A stretch of 64,000 nucleotides of DNA from Bradyrhizobium diversitatis (GTDB taxonomy: Bacteria > Pseudomonadota > Alphaproteobacteria > Rhizobiales > Xanthobacteraceae), in assembly GCF_016031635.1 (NCBI RefSeq), contig NZ_JACEGD010000003.1, positions 186,001-250,000 of the forward strand. The letters are read 5' to 3'. The translations under genes were made by a program, and so were the position numbers. This document shows, piece after piece, positions 1-8,698 of this stretch. How positions within the stretch are numbered: position 1 is the first letter of the stretch; every line of letters begins with the position of its first letter. The notes beneath the pieces are model-generated. The model saw only the letters and a list, made by a program, of their open reading frames with translations, did not search any database and was not told the DNA's origin.

Positions 1-2
1 AG

Positions 3-140
3 GCGTATCGCGGCCTGATGGCCAACAAACGGGCAGTGCTGCCTGGTCTGGGTATCAAGATCGTGCCATTCGCGCTGCGTTTTTTCCCGCGCGGGTTCAT
101 CCTGGCGGCCACCAGCCGATTCCAGAGGCAGAGGCACTAG
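3..140 (+). CDS. C-terminal end of a short-chain dehydrogenase (partial)
   Basis: Only the last 45 codons are in the window; the gene begins upstream of base 1. The readable tail (start AYRGLMANKRAVLPGLG, end SRFQRQRH) resembles the C-terminus of DltE-like SDR oxidoreductases, which end in a 'GYRGLMRGKRVVVPG' type motif after the Rossmann domain, followed by an amphipathic segment. The catalytic part is not visible, so substrate cannot be inferred. A 10-bp inverted repeat follows the stop. Confidence 0.6.
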   Translation, partial: AYRGLMANKRAVLPGLGIKIVPFALRFFPRGFILAATSRFQRQRH

Positions 141-143
141 AGA

Positions 144-185
144 GATCCTGAAGTCCCGTAGTGGCCCGGAGCTTGCTTCAGGATC
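144..185 (+). terminator. Inverted repeat downstream of the SDR tail
   Basis: GATCCTGAAG (144-153) is repeated in reverse complement at 176-185, giving a 10-bp stem with a 22-nt loop just after the stop codon at 140. There is no T-run, so this is a possible rho-independent or processing hairpin rather than a canonical terminator. Confidence 0.35.
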
Positions 186-214
186 GGGGCGTGTGTGCCC
201 GAACTCACACGATG

Positions 215-229
215 TTAACCATCGCTTAG
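215..229 (+). promoter_or_regulatory. Near-consensus CtrA-type half-site pair
   Basis: TTAA-N7-TTAG lies about 40 bp upstream of the amidotransferase start at 269. The alphaproteobacterial CtrA consensus is TTAA-N7-TTAA, so one base differs. This is weak evidence on its own. Confidence 0.25.
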
Positions 230-268
230 CTATGCTGGCGGTCTGAACCGATAGCACTCGCAGAGGCC

Positions 269-1063
269 ATGTCGTTCCGGACGGACAGGTTTGGTGGCGC
301 CGAGGTGGTGGCCTTCCCACGGAAGGCGCCGAGCGCCGCCGCCTCTGAAACCCGGCGGCCGGTTCTTATCGTCCTGCATCAGGAATGCTCGACACCGGGG
401 CGCGTCGGCAATGCGCTGCGCGCGCTCGGTCATCGCCTCGATATTCGCCGTCCTCGCTTCGGCGATCCCCTGCCCGAGACGCTCGATCGGCATGCCGGCG
501 CCGTGATCTTCGGCGGCCCGATGAGTGCCAACGATCCCGATGACTACATCCGCCGCGAGATCGACTGGATCGAAATTCCGCTCCGCGAGCAGCGCCCGTT
601 GCTCGGCATCTGCTTGGGTGCGCAGATGCTGGCGATGCAACTCGGGGCCCGTGTCGCGCCGCATGCGCAGGCGCTGACGCAGATCGGGTATTACCCGATC
701 AGGCCGACCGCCGCAGGCCATGCGCTCTGCCCGCACTGGCCGGCGCAGGTCTATCACTGGCATCGCGAGGGATTTGAGCTGCCTGTCGGCACCGAGCTGC
801 TCGCCGAAGGCGACGATTTTCCGGTGCAGGCGTTCCGGACCGGCAATGCATTCGGCGTGCAGTTTCACCCCGACGTGACCTACGCGATGATGCATCGCTG
901 GACCACGCGCGGCTATGACGGCTTCAGCGCGCCCGGTGCGCGGCAGCGGCATCATCATTTCGCGGATCGCGCCGTCTACGACGTCGCCGAACGCGCCTGG
1001 CTCGATCACTTCATCAACGGCTGGCTCGCACGCCGGCCGATGCTGGCGCAAGCTGCCGAGTGA
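269..1063 (+). CDS. Class I glutamine amidotransferase (GMP synthase-like)
   Basis: 264-aa single-domain GATase1 protein. The nucleophile elbow GICLGAQ places the catalytic cysteine at Cys115 and the histidine at His200 in GVQFHPDV, the usual triad layout for hydrolysing glutamine to ammonia. There is no fused synthetase domain, so it belongs to the stand-alone GMP synthase-like group (COG0518), whose acceptor is usually unknown. The N-terminal 30 residues are poorly conserved in type, so the start could be a little downstream. An enoyl-CoA hydratase follows 98 bp later in the same direction. Confidence 0.8.
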   Translation: MSFRTDRFGGAEVVAFPRKAPSAAASETRRPVLIVLHQECSTPGRVGNALRALGHRLDIRRPRFGDPLPETLDRHAGAVIFGGPMSANDPDDYIRREIDWIEIPLREQRPLLGICLGAQMLAMQLGARVAPHAQALTQIGYYPIRPTAAGHALCPHWPAQVYHWHREGFELPVGTELLAEGDDFPVQAFRTGNAFGVQFHPDVTYAMMHRWTTRGYDGFSAPGARQRHHHFADRAVYDVAERAWLDHFINGWLARRPMLAQAAE

Positions 1064-1161
1064 TCGCGCCTTCACGCAAGTCCTTGGCTCTTCCCTCGAT
1101 ATGCTAGGCTCACTGCGAACGAGCACGCACAAACGCGTGCCGGCCGACAAGGGAGAGCGCC

Positions 1162-1974
1162 GTGGCCTATGAACACATTCTCTATGAGGTGAACGACAAG
1201 ATCGCGACCATCACGCTCAATCGCCCTGATCGCATGAATGCGTGGACGCCGATCATGGAACGCGACGTGCGCCACGCGATGGAAGCGTCGAGCGGCGATG
1301 ACGATGTTCGCGTCATTATCCTCACCGGCGCGGGCCGCGCCTTCTGCGCCGGCGCCGACATGGATGCGCTGAGGGCGCTCGCCCCCGATGACGTCAGGCG
1401 CGCCACGAACCTGCCGCCCTTCGACATGAATCGCCGGCCGGATTGGCAGACGCGCTACGGCTATTATCCGTCGATCAAGAAGCCTGTGATCGCCATGCTC
1501 AATGGCGCCACGGCGGGCATCGGCCTCGTCCACGCGCTGTATTGCGACCTGCGCTTTGCCGCCGACAACACCGTGTTCACGACCGCCTTCGCGCGGCGTG
1601 GCCTGATCGCCGAGCACGGCATCAGCTGGATGCTGCCGCGGATCGTCGGCCACGCCAATGCGCTGGATCTGTTGCTCTCGGCGCGGCGCGTATCGAGCGA
1701 GGAAGCTTTGCGGGTCGGGCTGGTCAACCGGCTCTCTCCGCCGGAGAAGCTGCGCGAGGAGACCTACGCCTATGCGCGCGATCTCGCCGATTTCGTCTCG
1801 CCGAGTGCGATGGCGGTGATCAAGCGGCAGCTCTACGAGGCGCCGTTCCAGACGCTTGCCGAGGCGACGATCGAGGCCAACCGGGAGATGATGGTGGCGT
1901 TGAACGGGAGTGATTTCAGGGAAGGCGTGGCGAGCTTCATGGAGAAACGGCCGCCGAGGTTTACGGGGAGGTAG
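1162..1974 (+). CDS. Enoyl-CoA hydratase/isomerase family protein
   Basis: 270 aa, typical crotonase length. It begins with the family pattern (YEVNDKIATITLNRPDRMNAW), has the oxyanion-hole segment around residues 55-70 (GAGRAFCAGADMDAL) and the second oxyanion stretch near residues 112-120 (NGATAGIGLVHAL). Crotonase-fold enzymes hydrate or isomerise acyl-CoA thioesters, here probably in fatty acid or aromatic catabolism. The usual first catalytic Glu in the GxAxAG(G/A)G region is not obvious, so hydratase versus isomerase cannot be decided. The start follows a GGGAGAG Shine-Dalgarno. Confidence 0.85.
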   Translation: MAYEHILYEVNDKIATITLNRPDRMNAWTPIMERDVRHAMEASSGDDDVRVIILTGAGRAFCAGADMDALRALAPDDVRRATNLPPFDMNRRPDWQTRYGYYPSIKKPVIAMLNGATAGIGLVHALYCDLRFAADNTVFTTAFARRGLIAEHGISWMLPRIVGHANALDLLLSARRVSSEEALRVGLVNRLSPPEKLREETYAYARDLADFVSPSAMAVIKRQLYEAPFQTLAEATIEANREMMVALNGSDFREGVASFMEKRPPRFTGR

Positions 1975-2017
1975 GGGAAGGATTCGGAGACAGTCCGTCT
2001 TCGCCCTTCGCCGGACA

Positions 2018-2078
2018 CCACGCTTCGCCCTTCGGGCTCCGTCGTGGCTGCGCCACGCGTAGCCCGAAGGGCGAAGCG

Positions 2079-2081
<3 letters not shown>
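2018..2081. repeat. 21-bp perfect inverted repeat abutting tRNA-Ala
   Basis: Arms at 2018-2038 and 2061-2081 are exact reverse complements (CCACGCTTCGCCCTTCGGGC plus one base), with a 22-bp spacer that itself contains GTGGC-TGC-GCCAC. The right arm includes the CCA end of the tRNA gene on the minus strand, so the transcript would fold into a strong hairpin right after the tRNA 3' end. It may act as terminator or processing signal, or be a repeat copy that targeted the tRNA. Confidence 0.75.
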
Positions 2082-2154
<73 letters not shown>

Positions 2155-2195
2155 TTTGCTGGCCGCTCTGGTGAATGCGGCCGACAACCGGGCGC

Positions 2196-2224
2196 CATTT
2201 AAGTCCCCGCCAAGGTCAAGTCAA
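2196..2224 (-). promoter_or_regulatory. Sigma70-type promoter of tRNA-Ala
   Basis: On the minus strand TTGACT (2219-2224) and TAAATG (2196-2201) are separated by 17 bp, close to the -35/-10 consensus. Initiation would fall about 35 nt before the mature tRNA 5' end at 2154. Position and spacing support the call. Confidence 0.6.
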
Positions 2225-2358
2225 GGACGGGCGTAACCCGGTTTTAGCCATTCCGGTGCCCGAACTTCCCTTGTTTGGGCCTGACGGAACCGATATCTAG
2301 CAAAAGGCGTCAATCCCGACCGAGCCAGAGTTTTCAAAAGCCAGAGGCCTCATAAGCC

Positions 2359-2649
2359 ATGCGTGCCGTTCTCGACATCGTCATCATCGTGCTCGACCTC
2401 TACGTCTGGCTGCTGATCGCCTCCGCGATCCTGTCCTGGCTGATTGCCTTCAACGTGGTGAACACCCGCAACCAGTTCGTGTCGGCGGTGGCGGAGTTCC
2501 TGTACCGGATCACCGAGCCTCTGCTGGCGCCGATTCGCAATTTCCTGCCCAGCCTCGGCGGTCTCGACATCTCGCCGATCATCCTGATCCTGATCATCAT
2601 GTTCGTCGAGCGGGTGATCCTGTACTACATCTACCCGAACGTGATTTGA
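2359..2649 (+). CDS. YggT family membrane protein
   Basis: 96 aa with two hydrophobic segments, near residues 5-30 and 70-90. Between them is the family hallmark: a charged stretch with NTRNQFV followed by [17 protein letters not shown] and LGGLDISPI. YggT proteins are small inner-membrane proteins linked to osmotic or cell-division functions without a settled biochemical role. It is the first gene of a yggT-yggU-folD cluster, with only 16 bp to the next gene, implying co-transcription. Confidence 0.9.
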   Translation: MRAVLDIVIIVLDLYVWLLIASAILSWLIAFNVVNTRNQFVSAVAEFLYRITEPLLAPIRNFLPSLGGLDISPIILILIIMFVERVILYYIYPNVI

Positions 2650-2665
2650 GCAGGCTGGAGCGCCT

Positions 2666-3010
2666 TTGGTTGCCAAGGAAGCTCATAAAGAACCCTGGCG
2701 CTACTCGGCCACAGGAATCAGCATCGCGCTGCGGGTGACGCCGCGCGGCGGCCGCGACGACATCGACGGGATCGAGCAATTGGCCGATGGCCGCAACGTG
2801 CTCAAGGTGCGGGTGCGCGCCATCGCCGATGGCGGCGAGGCCAACAAGGCGGTTCTGGTGCTGCTGGCGAAATCGCTCGGCGTTCCCAAGGCCAGTGTAA
2901 AGCTGCTATCCGGAGCCACCTCGCGGCTGAAGCAGATCGTGATCGACGGCGATCCGGCGCGGCTCGGAGAAACCCTGCGCCAGCTTGTGTCGGCCAAATC
3001 GAACGACTAA
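2666..3010 (+). CDS. DUF167 (YggU) family protein
   Basis: 114 aa, with TTG as the likely start (no ATG or GTG upstream after the yggT stop at 2649). The body shows the DUF167 pattern: [31 protein letters not shown] and [19 protein letters not shown]. YggU folds as a small alpha/beta domain of unknown biochemical function that is widely conserved. The genomic pairing with yggT, then folD 10 bp after its stop, supports a single operon. Confidence 0.88.
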   Translation: MVAKEAHKEPWRYSATGISIALRVTPRGGRDDIDGIEQLADGRNVLKVRVRAIADGGEANKAVLVLLAKSLGVPKASVKLLSGATSRLKQIVIDGDPARLGETLRQLVSAKSND

Positions 3011-3020
3011 GGAAACTGAC

Positions 3021-3905
3021 ATGACGGCCAAGATCATCGATGGAAAAGTCATTGCCGCGGAGCTGCGCGCCCGGGTCGCCGAGGAGGTTGCCAGGGTCAG
3101 GCGCGAGCACAATCTGATCCCCGGCCTTGCGGTGGTCCTGGTCGGCAACGACCCCGCCAGTGAGGTCTATGTCCGCTCAAAGCACACCCAGACCCAGGCC
3201 GCCGGCATGGCCTCGTTCGAGCACAAGCTGCCGGCCGACGTCTCGCAGGGAGATCTGCTGGCGCTGGTCGCAAAGCTCAACCGCGATCCGGCCGTGCACG
3301 GCATTCTCGTGCAATTGCCGCTGCCGAAGGGGCTGAACACCGGAGCCGTCATCAACGCCATCGACCCTGCCAAGGACGTCGATGGGCTGCATCCGAACAA
3401 CGCCGGCCGGCTCGCCGGCGGTTTCGAGGCGCTGTCGCCCTGCACGCCGCTCGGCTGCATCATCCTGACGAAGAGCGTGCACGCCTCGCTCGAGGGCATG
3501 AACGCCATCGTCATCGGCCGCTCCAACCTGGTCGGCCGCCCGCTGGTGCAGCTGCTGTTGAATGAAAACGCCACAGTCACGATCGCGCATTCGCGTTCGC
3601 GCGATCTGCCGGGTCTCGTGAAGAAGGCGGACCTCGTCTATGCCGCGGTGGGCAAGCCCGAGATGGTGCGCGGGGATTGGCTGAAGCCGGGCGCGACCGT
3701 GATCGACGTCGGCATCAACCGCATCCCGAAGGAAGACGGCAAGACCCGTCTCGTCGGGGACGTCGCCTATCAGGAAGCGCTCGGCGTGGCCGGTGCAATC
3801 ACCCCGGTACCGGGCGGCGTCGGTCAGATGACGGTGGCGTGCCTGCTGGTGAACACGCTGCGGGCCGCCTGTGCGATTGCAAGGCTGCCGAAACCGGCGG
3901 TGTAA
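3021..3905 (+). CDS. folD: Bifunctional methylenetetrahydrofolate dehydrogenase/cyclohydrolase
   Basis: 294 aa from the ATG at 3021, chosen because it follows an AAGGAA ribosome site and gives the usual N-terminus ([16 protein letters not shown]); an upstream in-frame start would overlap the DUF167 stop. FolD interconverts 5,10-methylene-, methenyl- and 10-formyl-THF with NADP. Visible motifs: [14 protein letters not shown] with the catalytic Lys/Tyr region, [12 protein letters not shown], the Rossmann segment around [15 protein letters not shown] and the C-terminal [12 protein letters not shown]. Cytosolic one-carbon metabolism. Confidence 0.96.
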   Translation: MTAKIIDGKVIAAELRARVAEEVARVRREHNLIPGLAVVLVGNDPASEVYVRSKHTQTQAAGMASFEHKLPADVSQGDLLALVAKLNRDPAVHGILVQLPLPKGLNTGAVINAIDPAKDVDGLHPNNAGRLAGGFEALSPCTPLGCIILTKSVHASLEGMNAIVIGRSNLVGRPLVQLLLNENATVTIAHSRSRDLPGLVKKADLVYAAVGKPEMVRGDWLKPGATVIDVGINRIPKEDGKTRLVGDVAYQEALGVAGAITPVPGGVGQMTVACLLVNTLRAACAIARLPKPAV

Positions 3906-3914
3906 GTAAACTCT

Positions 3915-4033
3915 CGTGTCCCGGACGCGGCGCGGCATGAAATGACGCGACGCCGAGCCGGGACCCATGGCGCCACTGTACTGGGCCCCGGCTCAGCAGC
4001 GCATCGTTTCACGCTGCGCCGCGTCCGGGGCAC
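3915..4033. repeat. Intergenic palindromic element between folD and ppa
   Basis: CGTGTCCCGGACGCGGCGC at the left end is mirrored by GCGCCGCGTCCGGGG at the right, with a GAGCCGGGACCCATGG and GGGCCCCGGCTC pair inside. It fills the space between two convergent genes and resembles the GTCCCGG...CCGGGAC elements at 54329 and 62930. It is likely a REP-type element that also acts as a bidirectional terminator. Confidence 0.6.
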
Positions 4034-4039
4034 AGAAAC

Positions 4040-4576
4040 CTAGCCCTTCTTTTTCTTCTCGCGCTCGATGCCTTCGAGGATCAGCTTGTGGGCTTCCTCA
4101 GCGTCGCCCCAGCGCAGGATCTTCACCCATTTGCCCTTTTCGAGATCCTTGTAGTGCTCGAAGAAGTGCTGGATCTGCTGCAGTGTGATATCAGGCAGAT
4201 CGGAATAGCTCTTCACCTTGTCATAGCGCTGCGTGAGCTTGGACGACGGCACCGCCAGGATCTTCTCGTCGCCGCCAGCTTCGTCTTCCATGAACAGCAC
4301 GCCGACCGGACGCACGCTCATGACGGCGCCGGGAATGATGGCGCGGGTGTTGATGATCAGGACGTCGCAGGGATCGCCGTCATCCGACAGCGTGTGCGGG
4401 ATGAAGCCGTAGTTGCCGGGGTAACGCATCGGCGTGTAGAGGAAGCGGTCGACCACCAGCGTGCCGGCCTCCTTGTCCATCTCGTACTTGATCGGTTCGC
4501 CGCCCACGGGGACCTCGATGATGACATTGACGTCGTGTGGTACGTTTTTCCCGATCGAGACCGCATCGATACGCAT
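4040..4576 (-). CDS. ppa: Inorganic pyrophosphatase
   Basis: 178 aa, standard for a bacterial family I soluble pyrophosphatase that hydrolyses PPi to phosphate with Mg2+. The diagnostic acidic motif DDGDPCDVL (residues about 65-73) carries the metal-binding aspartates. [15 protein letters not shown] and [12 protein letters not shown] are also typical, as is the Lys/Tyr-rich end ([11 protein letters not shown]). The gene is monocistronic and convergent with folD. Confidence 0.96.
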   Translation of the reverse strand: MRIDAVSIGKNVPHDVNVIIEVPVGGEPIKYEMDKEAGTLVVDRFLYTPMRYPGNYGFIPHTLSDDGDPCDVLIINTRAIIPGAVMSVRPVGVLFMEDEAGGDEKILAVPSSKLTQRYDKVKSYSDLPDITLQQIQHFFEHYKDLEKGKWVKILRWGDAEEAHKLILEGIEREKKKKG

Positions 4577-4754
4577 TCAAGGCTCCGTTGTTGCCGAGGT
4601 GAGATCGCGCCCGGCAGCGATTTTGGCGCTGTCATACGCGGGCTTGGCCCGCTGATCCATCGCGTTTTTGTGAAATAATGAATCCGGCGATCACCGGCTC
4701 GAAAGGCAACGGTATCGACGGACGGAAAACGCTGCCGGGTAGGATTTCAGCAGC

Positions 4755-5264
4755 TCAATTGGTCCAAGCGAAGGCAACCTTGTCGAGCGCCTTCGGCCCG
4801 AATCGCTCGGAAGAGCGCGCCACCATGCGGCCGCCCAGGGCGCGGTAGAACTCGGTGGCGGGGTCGTTGTCCGAGAGCGCCCACACCACCATGCTCTTCA
4901 GCCCGCTCTGCATGAGGTCGCGGCGGGCAGCAGCGAACAGCCGGCGGCCGAAGCCGAGACCCTGGAATTCCGGTCGCAGGTAAAGCTCGTAGATCTCGCC
5001 GTCGAAATGCAGGCTGCGGGCGCGGTTGCGGCCGTAATTCGCATAGCCCGCGATCTTGTCACCGAACACGAGCACGCTGACGCGGCTGCCCTTGCGGATC
5101 GCACTGTCCCACCATTGCGGACCGCGGCGGTTGATCAGCTTTTCCAGCTCTGCGCCGGGAATGATGCCCTGATAGGCCGAGCGCCAGGCTTCGTCATGAG
5201 TGGACGCCACCGCAGTTGCATCTGCAGCTTTGGCCGGCCGGACCTCGATCAGGGTTGTGCTCAT
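4755..5264 (-). CDS. GNAT family N-acetyltransferase
   Basis: 169 aa from the ATG at 5264 (an alternative start at 5276 adds four residues). The GNAT fold is recognisable: VRPAKAADATAVASTHDEAW at the N-terminus, a beta4 strand (EIYELYLRPEFQG), the acetyl-CoA pyrophosphate loop QGLGFGRRLF, then the ALSDNDPATEFYRALGG helix typical of motif B. The substrate is not evident. It is divergent from the exported hydrolase gene; a CtrA-type box sits between them at 5310. Confidence 0.85.
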   Translation of the reverse strand: MSTTLIEVRPAKAADATAVASTHDEAWRSAYQGIIPGAELEKLINRRGPQWWDSAIRKGSRVSVLVFGDKIAGYANYGRNRARSLHFDGEIYELYLRPEFQGLGFGRRLFAAARRDLMQSGLKSMVVWALSDNDPATEFYRALGGRMVARSSERFGPKALDKVAFAWTN

Positions 5265-5309
5265 GGACACGATCAAACCAAGTCACCGCGCCGGCGGCAA
5301 GACCTATCG

Positions 5310-5325
5310 TTAATTATCGGTTAAC
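5310..5325. promoter_or_regulatory. Perfect CtrA-type box
   Basis: TTAA (5310-5313), seven bases, TTAA (5321-5324) then C matches the full consensus TTAA-N7-TTAAC. It lies 46 bp upstream of the GNAT start and about 200 bp upstream of the hydrolase start. Assignment is by motif only. Confidence 0.4.
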
Positions 5326-5531
5326 CTGTGGACTTTCTGCATCAGTATTTCGACCATGTTGTACCGAAAGAGGACAAGCCGCTGCCTCGAACCGCAACCG
5401 TGTGCCGCGCGTCGGTGCAAAACTACGGCTCGGCGGCGAGGGGACGGCAATGGCAGCGCAGAAAGTCGGCCGAAATTGATTCGTTCCTACTAATCTGGCT
5501 GGCGCTGTTCGCGCTTGCCCTCGGCCAATTC

Positions 5532-6431
5532 ATGCGGCTCCTCAACACCATCGCGCTCCTGCCTCTGCTGGCTTTGCTGACTGCGTCCCCTCTGTGCGCC
5601 GAGGTCACGTTTGGTTCCTCGGGAGGGGAGAGCGAGCCGTTTCGCCGGCAAGCGTGGCGGGTGCCCGCGCCGGATACCGACCTTGCCGCGCATGCTCTCC
5701 TGTTTCGTCCCCCGGGCCCGGGTCCGTTCCGACTCGCGGTGATCGCGCACGCCTCGACGCAGAGCGCGCTGCGTCGTGCGCAAATGCCGCAGCCGGAATA
5801 CCGCCCGCTTGCCGCCTATCTCGTCGCGCGTGGTTTTGCCGTGCTGGTGCCGGAGCGGCCCGGCCATGGTGCGACGGGCGGCCGCTATGTCGAGGATCAG
5901 GGCGGATGTGACGAGGCCGACTATGTGCGCTCGGGCCGCGCAACGGCCGACGCGATTTCGCTCGCGCTGGGCTTCTTGCGAAAGCAGGATTTCATCCGCA
6001 AGGATGCCGCGATCGTGATCGGCCATTCCGCCGGCGGATGGGGTGCGCTGGCGCTCGCCAATGCCGATCCGAAGGCGATCTCTGCGATCACAGTGTTTGC
6101 ACCGGGACGCGGCAGCCATGCCAATGATGAGCCGAACCGAATCTGTGCGCCGCATGCGCTTCTCGCCGCCGCGGCGGAGTTCGGCAAGGCGGCGCGCATT
6201 CCCGTCACGTGGATCGTTGCCGCCAATGACAGCTATTTCGCGCCCGCATTCTCCCAGAAGCTCGCAGATGCATTTCGCGGAAGTGGTGGCAACGCCGACC
6301 TGCGCTTCCTGCCCGCCGTCGGCAGCGAGGGCCACTGGATGATCGAGACCGAAGCCGGCGTCAAAGCCGCAGGCAGTGCGCTCGAACGCGCGCTGAACCC
6401 GGCCAAGCCAGTGGCGACAAAGAAGCCATGA
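5532..6431 (+). CDS. Exported alpha/beta hydrolase
   Basis: The ATG at 5532 gives 299 aa beginning with a clear signal peptide (MRLLNTIALLPLLALLTAS, cleavage likely after PLCA), so the longer in-frame extension upstream is rejected. The hydrolase core shows the nucleophile elbow IGHSAGGWGA (Ser166), then an acid loop (AANDSYFAPAF) and a late histidine (GSEGHWMIE). The product is probably a periplasmic dienelactone-hydrolase-like esterase of unknown substrate. Its stop overlaps the next start (ATGA at 6428), so it heads a four-gene operon to 8630. Confidence 0.8.
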   Translation: MRLLNTIALLPLLALLTASPLCAEVTFGSSGGESEPFRRQAWRVPAPDTDLAAHALLFRPPGPGPFRLAVIAHASTQSALRRAQMPQPEYRPLAAYLVARGFAVLVPERPGHGATGGRYVEDQGGCDEADYVRSGRATADAISLALGFLRKQDFIRKDAAIVIGHSAGGWGALALANADPKAISAITVFAPGRGSHANDEPNRICAPHALLAAAAEFGKAARIPVTWIVAANDSYFAPAFSQKLADAFRGSGGNADLRFLPAVGSEGHWMIETEAGVKAAGSALERALNPAKPVATKKP

Positions 6432-6895
6432 CGCTGTATTTCCTGGTCAAGTTCGTCCATGTGCTTGGCGCCATCGTCATCCTCGGCACAGGAACCGGCA
6501 TCGCCTTCTTCATGCTGATGGCGCATCGCACGCACGACGTGGAATTCATCGCGCGTACCGCTTCCGTGGTGGTGATTGCGGATGCGATCTTCACGCTGTC
6601 GGCGGTGATCCTCCAGCCGGTCAGCGGCGGCCTGTTGATGATGTTGTCTGCCACGTCGATTGCGGAAGGCTGGTTGCTCGCTTCGCTGGCGCTCTACGCT
6701 ATCGCCGGCCTGTTCTGGATTCCCGTCGTGTTCATGCAGATCGAGATGCGCGACCTCGCGCGCAAGGCCGCCGCTCAGCGCAGCGCGCTGCCGCAGCGCT
6801 ACCATGCGCTATTCCGCCGCTGGTTCGCATTCGGCTTCCCCGGCTTCGGGGCGACCGTGCTGATCCTCTGGCTGATGATCGCAAAACCGTTCTGA
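6428..6895 (+). CDS. DUF2269 family membrane protein
   Basis: 155 aa with four hydrophobic segments. The start MTLYFLVKFVHVLGAIVILGTGTG is the DUF2269 signature, in which the histidine in the first helix resembles haem- or quinone-proximal histidines in small membrane proteins. Function is unknown. It overlaps the preceding hydrolase by 4 bp and is 8 bp ahead of the SDR-DoxX gene. The same trio, DUF2269, SDR-DoxX and DCC1-like, is a familiar arrangement in related genomes as far as I recall. Confidence 0.85.
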   Translation: MTLYFLVKFVHVLGAIVILGTGTGIAFFMLMAHRTHDVEFIARTASVVVIADAIFTLSAVILQPVSGGLLMMLSATSIAEGWLLASLALYAIAGLFWIPVVFMQIEMRDLARKAAAQRSALPQRYHALFRRWFAFGFPGFGATVLILWLMIAKPF

Positions 6896-6903
6896 GAGAA
6901 GCG

Positions 6904-8223
6904 ATGAGTGAGCGAACCATTTTGGTGCTCGGCGCCTCCGGCCTGATCGGCCGCTTCGTCACCGACGATCTGCGCGGGCGAGGATTTCGCGTCGTTGGCG
7001 TGGCGCGCAGCCTGTCGCCGGCGCAGAAAATGAGCGCGCTGGACATCGAGCGGCCGATCCTCTCGCTCGATGTGGCCGCGCTGATGCGTCTCCTCGGCGA
7101 GCATGCCGTCGATGTCGTGGTGAACTGCCTCGGCGTTCTCCAGGATGGTCCCGGCAGCAGCACGAGCGCGGTGCATCGCGATTTCGTCGCGCGCCTGCTT
7201 CAGGCGATCGGCGGCAGCGGCCGCGCGATCCGGCTGGTGCAGATCTCGATTCCCGGCACCGCTGAGACCGATCGCACCGCCTTTGCCGCGACCAAGCGCG
7301 AGGCCGAGCGCCTGATCGTGGCTTCCGGCATTCCCCGTGCCGTCCTACGGCCCGGCTTCGTGGTCGCGCCGACAGCCTATGGCGGCAGCGCTATGCTCCG
7401 CGCGCTTGCCGCCTTCCCGGTCGATTTGCCTGCAAAGGAAATGGCCACGCCATTCCAGCCCGTCGCGGTCGAGGATATTTCGGCGACCATCGCCTGGCTC
7501 GCCGCACGCGACGCCGACGATGCCGCCGTGAAGGCGGTGAGCTGGGACCTGATGCAGGCGGAACCGGTCACGATGGCCGGGGTCATCGCGCCGTTTCGCG
7601 TCGCGTTCGGCACGGCGGGCTGGCCGCGTGTCGCGATGCCGCGCTTCATGCTCGATCTCGGCGCGAAGATCGGCGATCTCGCCAATCATCTCGGCTGGAT
7701 GCCGCCGATGCGTTCCACGGCCATCGCCGAACTGCGCCGCGGCGTGCGAGGCGATCCCGCGGCCTGGATCGCCGCCACGGGCATCGCGCCGAAGACGCTG
7801 ACGGATGTGGTAGGGCGCCGTCCCGCCACCATCCAGGACAAATGGTTCGCGCGGCTGTTCCTGGTCAAGGCGCTGATCTTCGCGAGCCTGGTCGCATTCT
7901 GGATCGTCTCGGGGTTCATCGCCCTGTTCGTGTCCTACCGCGCCGCCGCCGGCATCTTGAGCGCGCATGACTTCCCGCCCGCGCTCGTCGACCCCATCAC
8001 CATCGGCACCAGCCTGATGGATATGGGCATCGGCGTATTGATCGCCTTCCGCCGGACCGCGGCGATCGGGCTGGTCGCGGGCATCGTCGCCTCGCTCGGC
8101 TACATGGTTGGCGCGGCGATCCTCACTCCCGACCTCTGGATCGAGCCGCTCGGCGCGCTGGTGAAGACGGGGCCGGCAATCGTGCTGATGCTCGTCGCGC
8201 TGCTCATGCTGGACAATCGCTGA
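6904..8223 (+). CDS. SDR-family NAD(P)-binding protein fused to a DoxX-like membrane domain
   Basis: 439 aa. Residues 1-300 are an extended/atypical SDR: ILVLGASGLIGRFV dinucleotide loop at the start and NmrA-like core with TKREAERLI and LRPGFVVAPTAYGG, though no clear YxxxK. Residues about 310-439 contain four predicted membrane helices (LVKALIFASLVAFWIVSG to the end) typical of DoxX-like domains. The pairing suggests a membrane-tethered redox or quinone-linked enzyme. Its TGA overlaps the next ATG by one base. Confidence 0.82.
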   Translation: MSERTILVLGASGLIGRFVTDDLRGRGFRVVGVARSLSPAQKMSALDIERPILSLDVAALMRLLGEHAVDVVVNCLGVLQDGPGSSTSAVHRDFVARLLQAIGGSGRAIRLVQISIPGTAETDRTAFAATKREAERLIVASGIPRAVLRPGFVVAPTAYGGSAMLRALAAFPVDLPAKEMATPFQPVAVEDISATIAWLAARDADDAAVKAVSWDLMQAEPVTMAGVIAPFRVAFGTAGWPRVAMPRFMLDLGAKIGDLANHLGWMPPMRSTAIAELRRGVRGDPAAWIAATGIAPKTLTDVVGRRPATIQDKWFARLFLVKALIFASLVAFWIVSGFIALFVSYRAAAGILSAHDFPPALVDPITIGTSLMDMGIGVLIAFRRTAAIGLVAGIVASLGYMVGAAILTPDLWIEPLGALVKTGPAIVLMLVALLMLDNR

Positions 8224-8630
8224 TGAACAAGTGGCCCGACGATGACGTGATCCTGTTCGACGGCGTCTGCATCTTCTGCTCGCGCTGGGTCCGCTTCGTC
8301 GCCAGGCGCGACACGGCGAAACGGTTCCGGTTCACGCCGATCCAGTCTGATTATGGGGCTCGGCTTGCGCGCACGTTCGGCATCGATCCGGATGATCCCG
8401 ACACCAACGCGGTCGTCCACGGCGGCGAGGCGTTCATGAAGTCGGATGCGGCACTGACCGTGCTTTCGCAACTCCCCGGCTGGGGCTGGGTGCGCGCATT
8501 ATTCGTCGTGCCGAAGCCGTTGCGGGACCCGATCTACAGTCTCGTCGCGCGCAACCGCTATCGCATCTTCGGCAAGTACGATGCTTGCTTCGTGCCTGAT
8601 GCCGATCTGCGGGCGCGGGTGATCGAATGA
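8223..8630 (+). CDS. DCC1-like (DUF393) thiol-disulfide oxidoreductase family protein
   Basis: 135 aa. The defining N-terminal motif DGVCIFCSRWVRFV supplies a thioredoxin-like CxxC, and FTPIQSDYG and the downstream SDAALTVLSQLPGWGW segment are typical of DUF393. Members are predicted disulfide oxidoreductases with no well-established substrate. It is last in the hydrolase/DUF2269/SDR-DoxX operon, where the shared theme is redox chemistry at the inner membrane. Confidence 0.88.
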   Translation: MNKWPDDDVILFDGVCIFCSRWVRFVARRDTAKRFRFTPIQSDYGARLARTFGIDPDDPDTNAVVHGGEAFMKSDAALTVLSQLPGWGWVRALFVVPKPLRDPIYSLVARNRYRIFGKYDACFVPDADLRARVIE

Positions 8631-8698
8631 TTTTGGTTGTGCTGAGAATCGACTGTTAGTCTATAAGAGGGCAAGCCTCGGGCGATAAAGTTCAAGGG

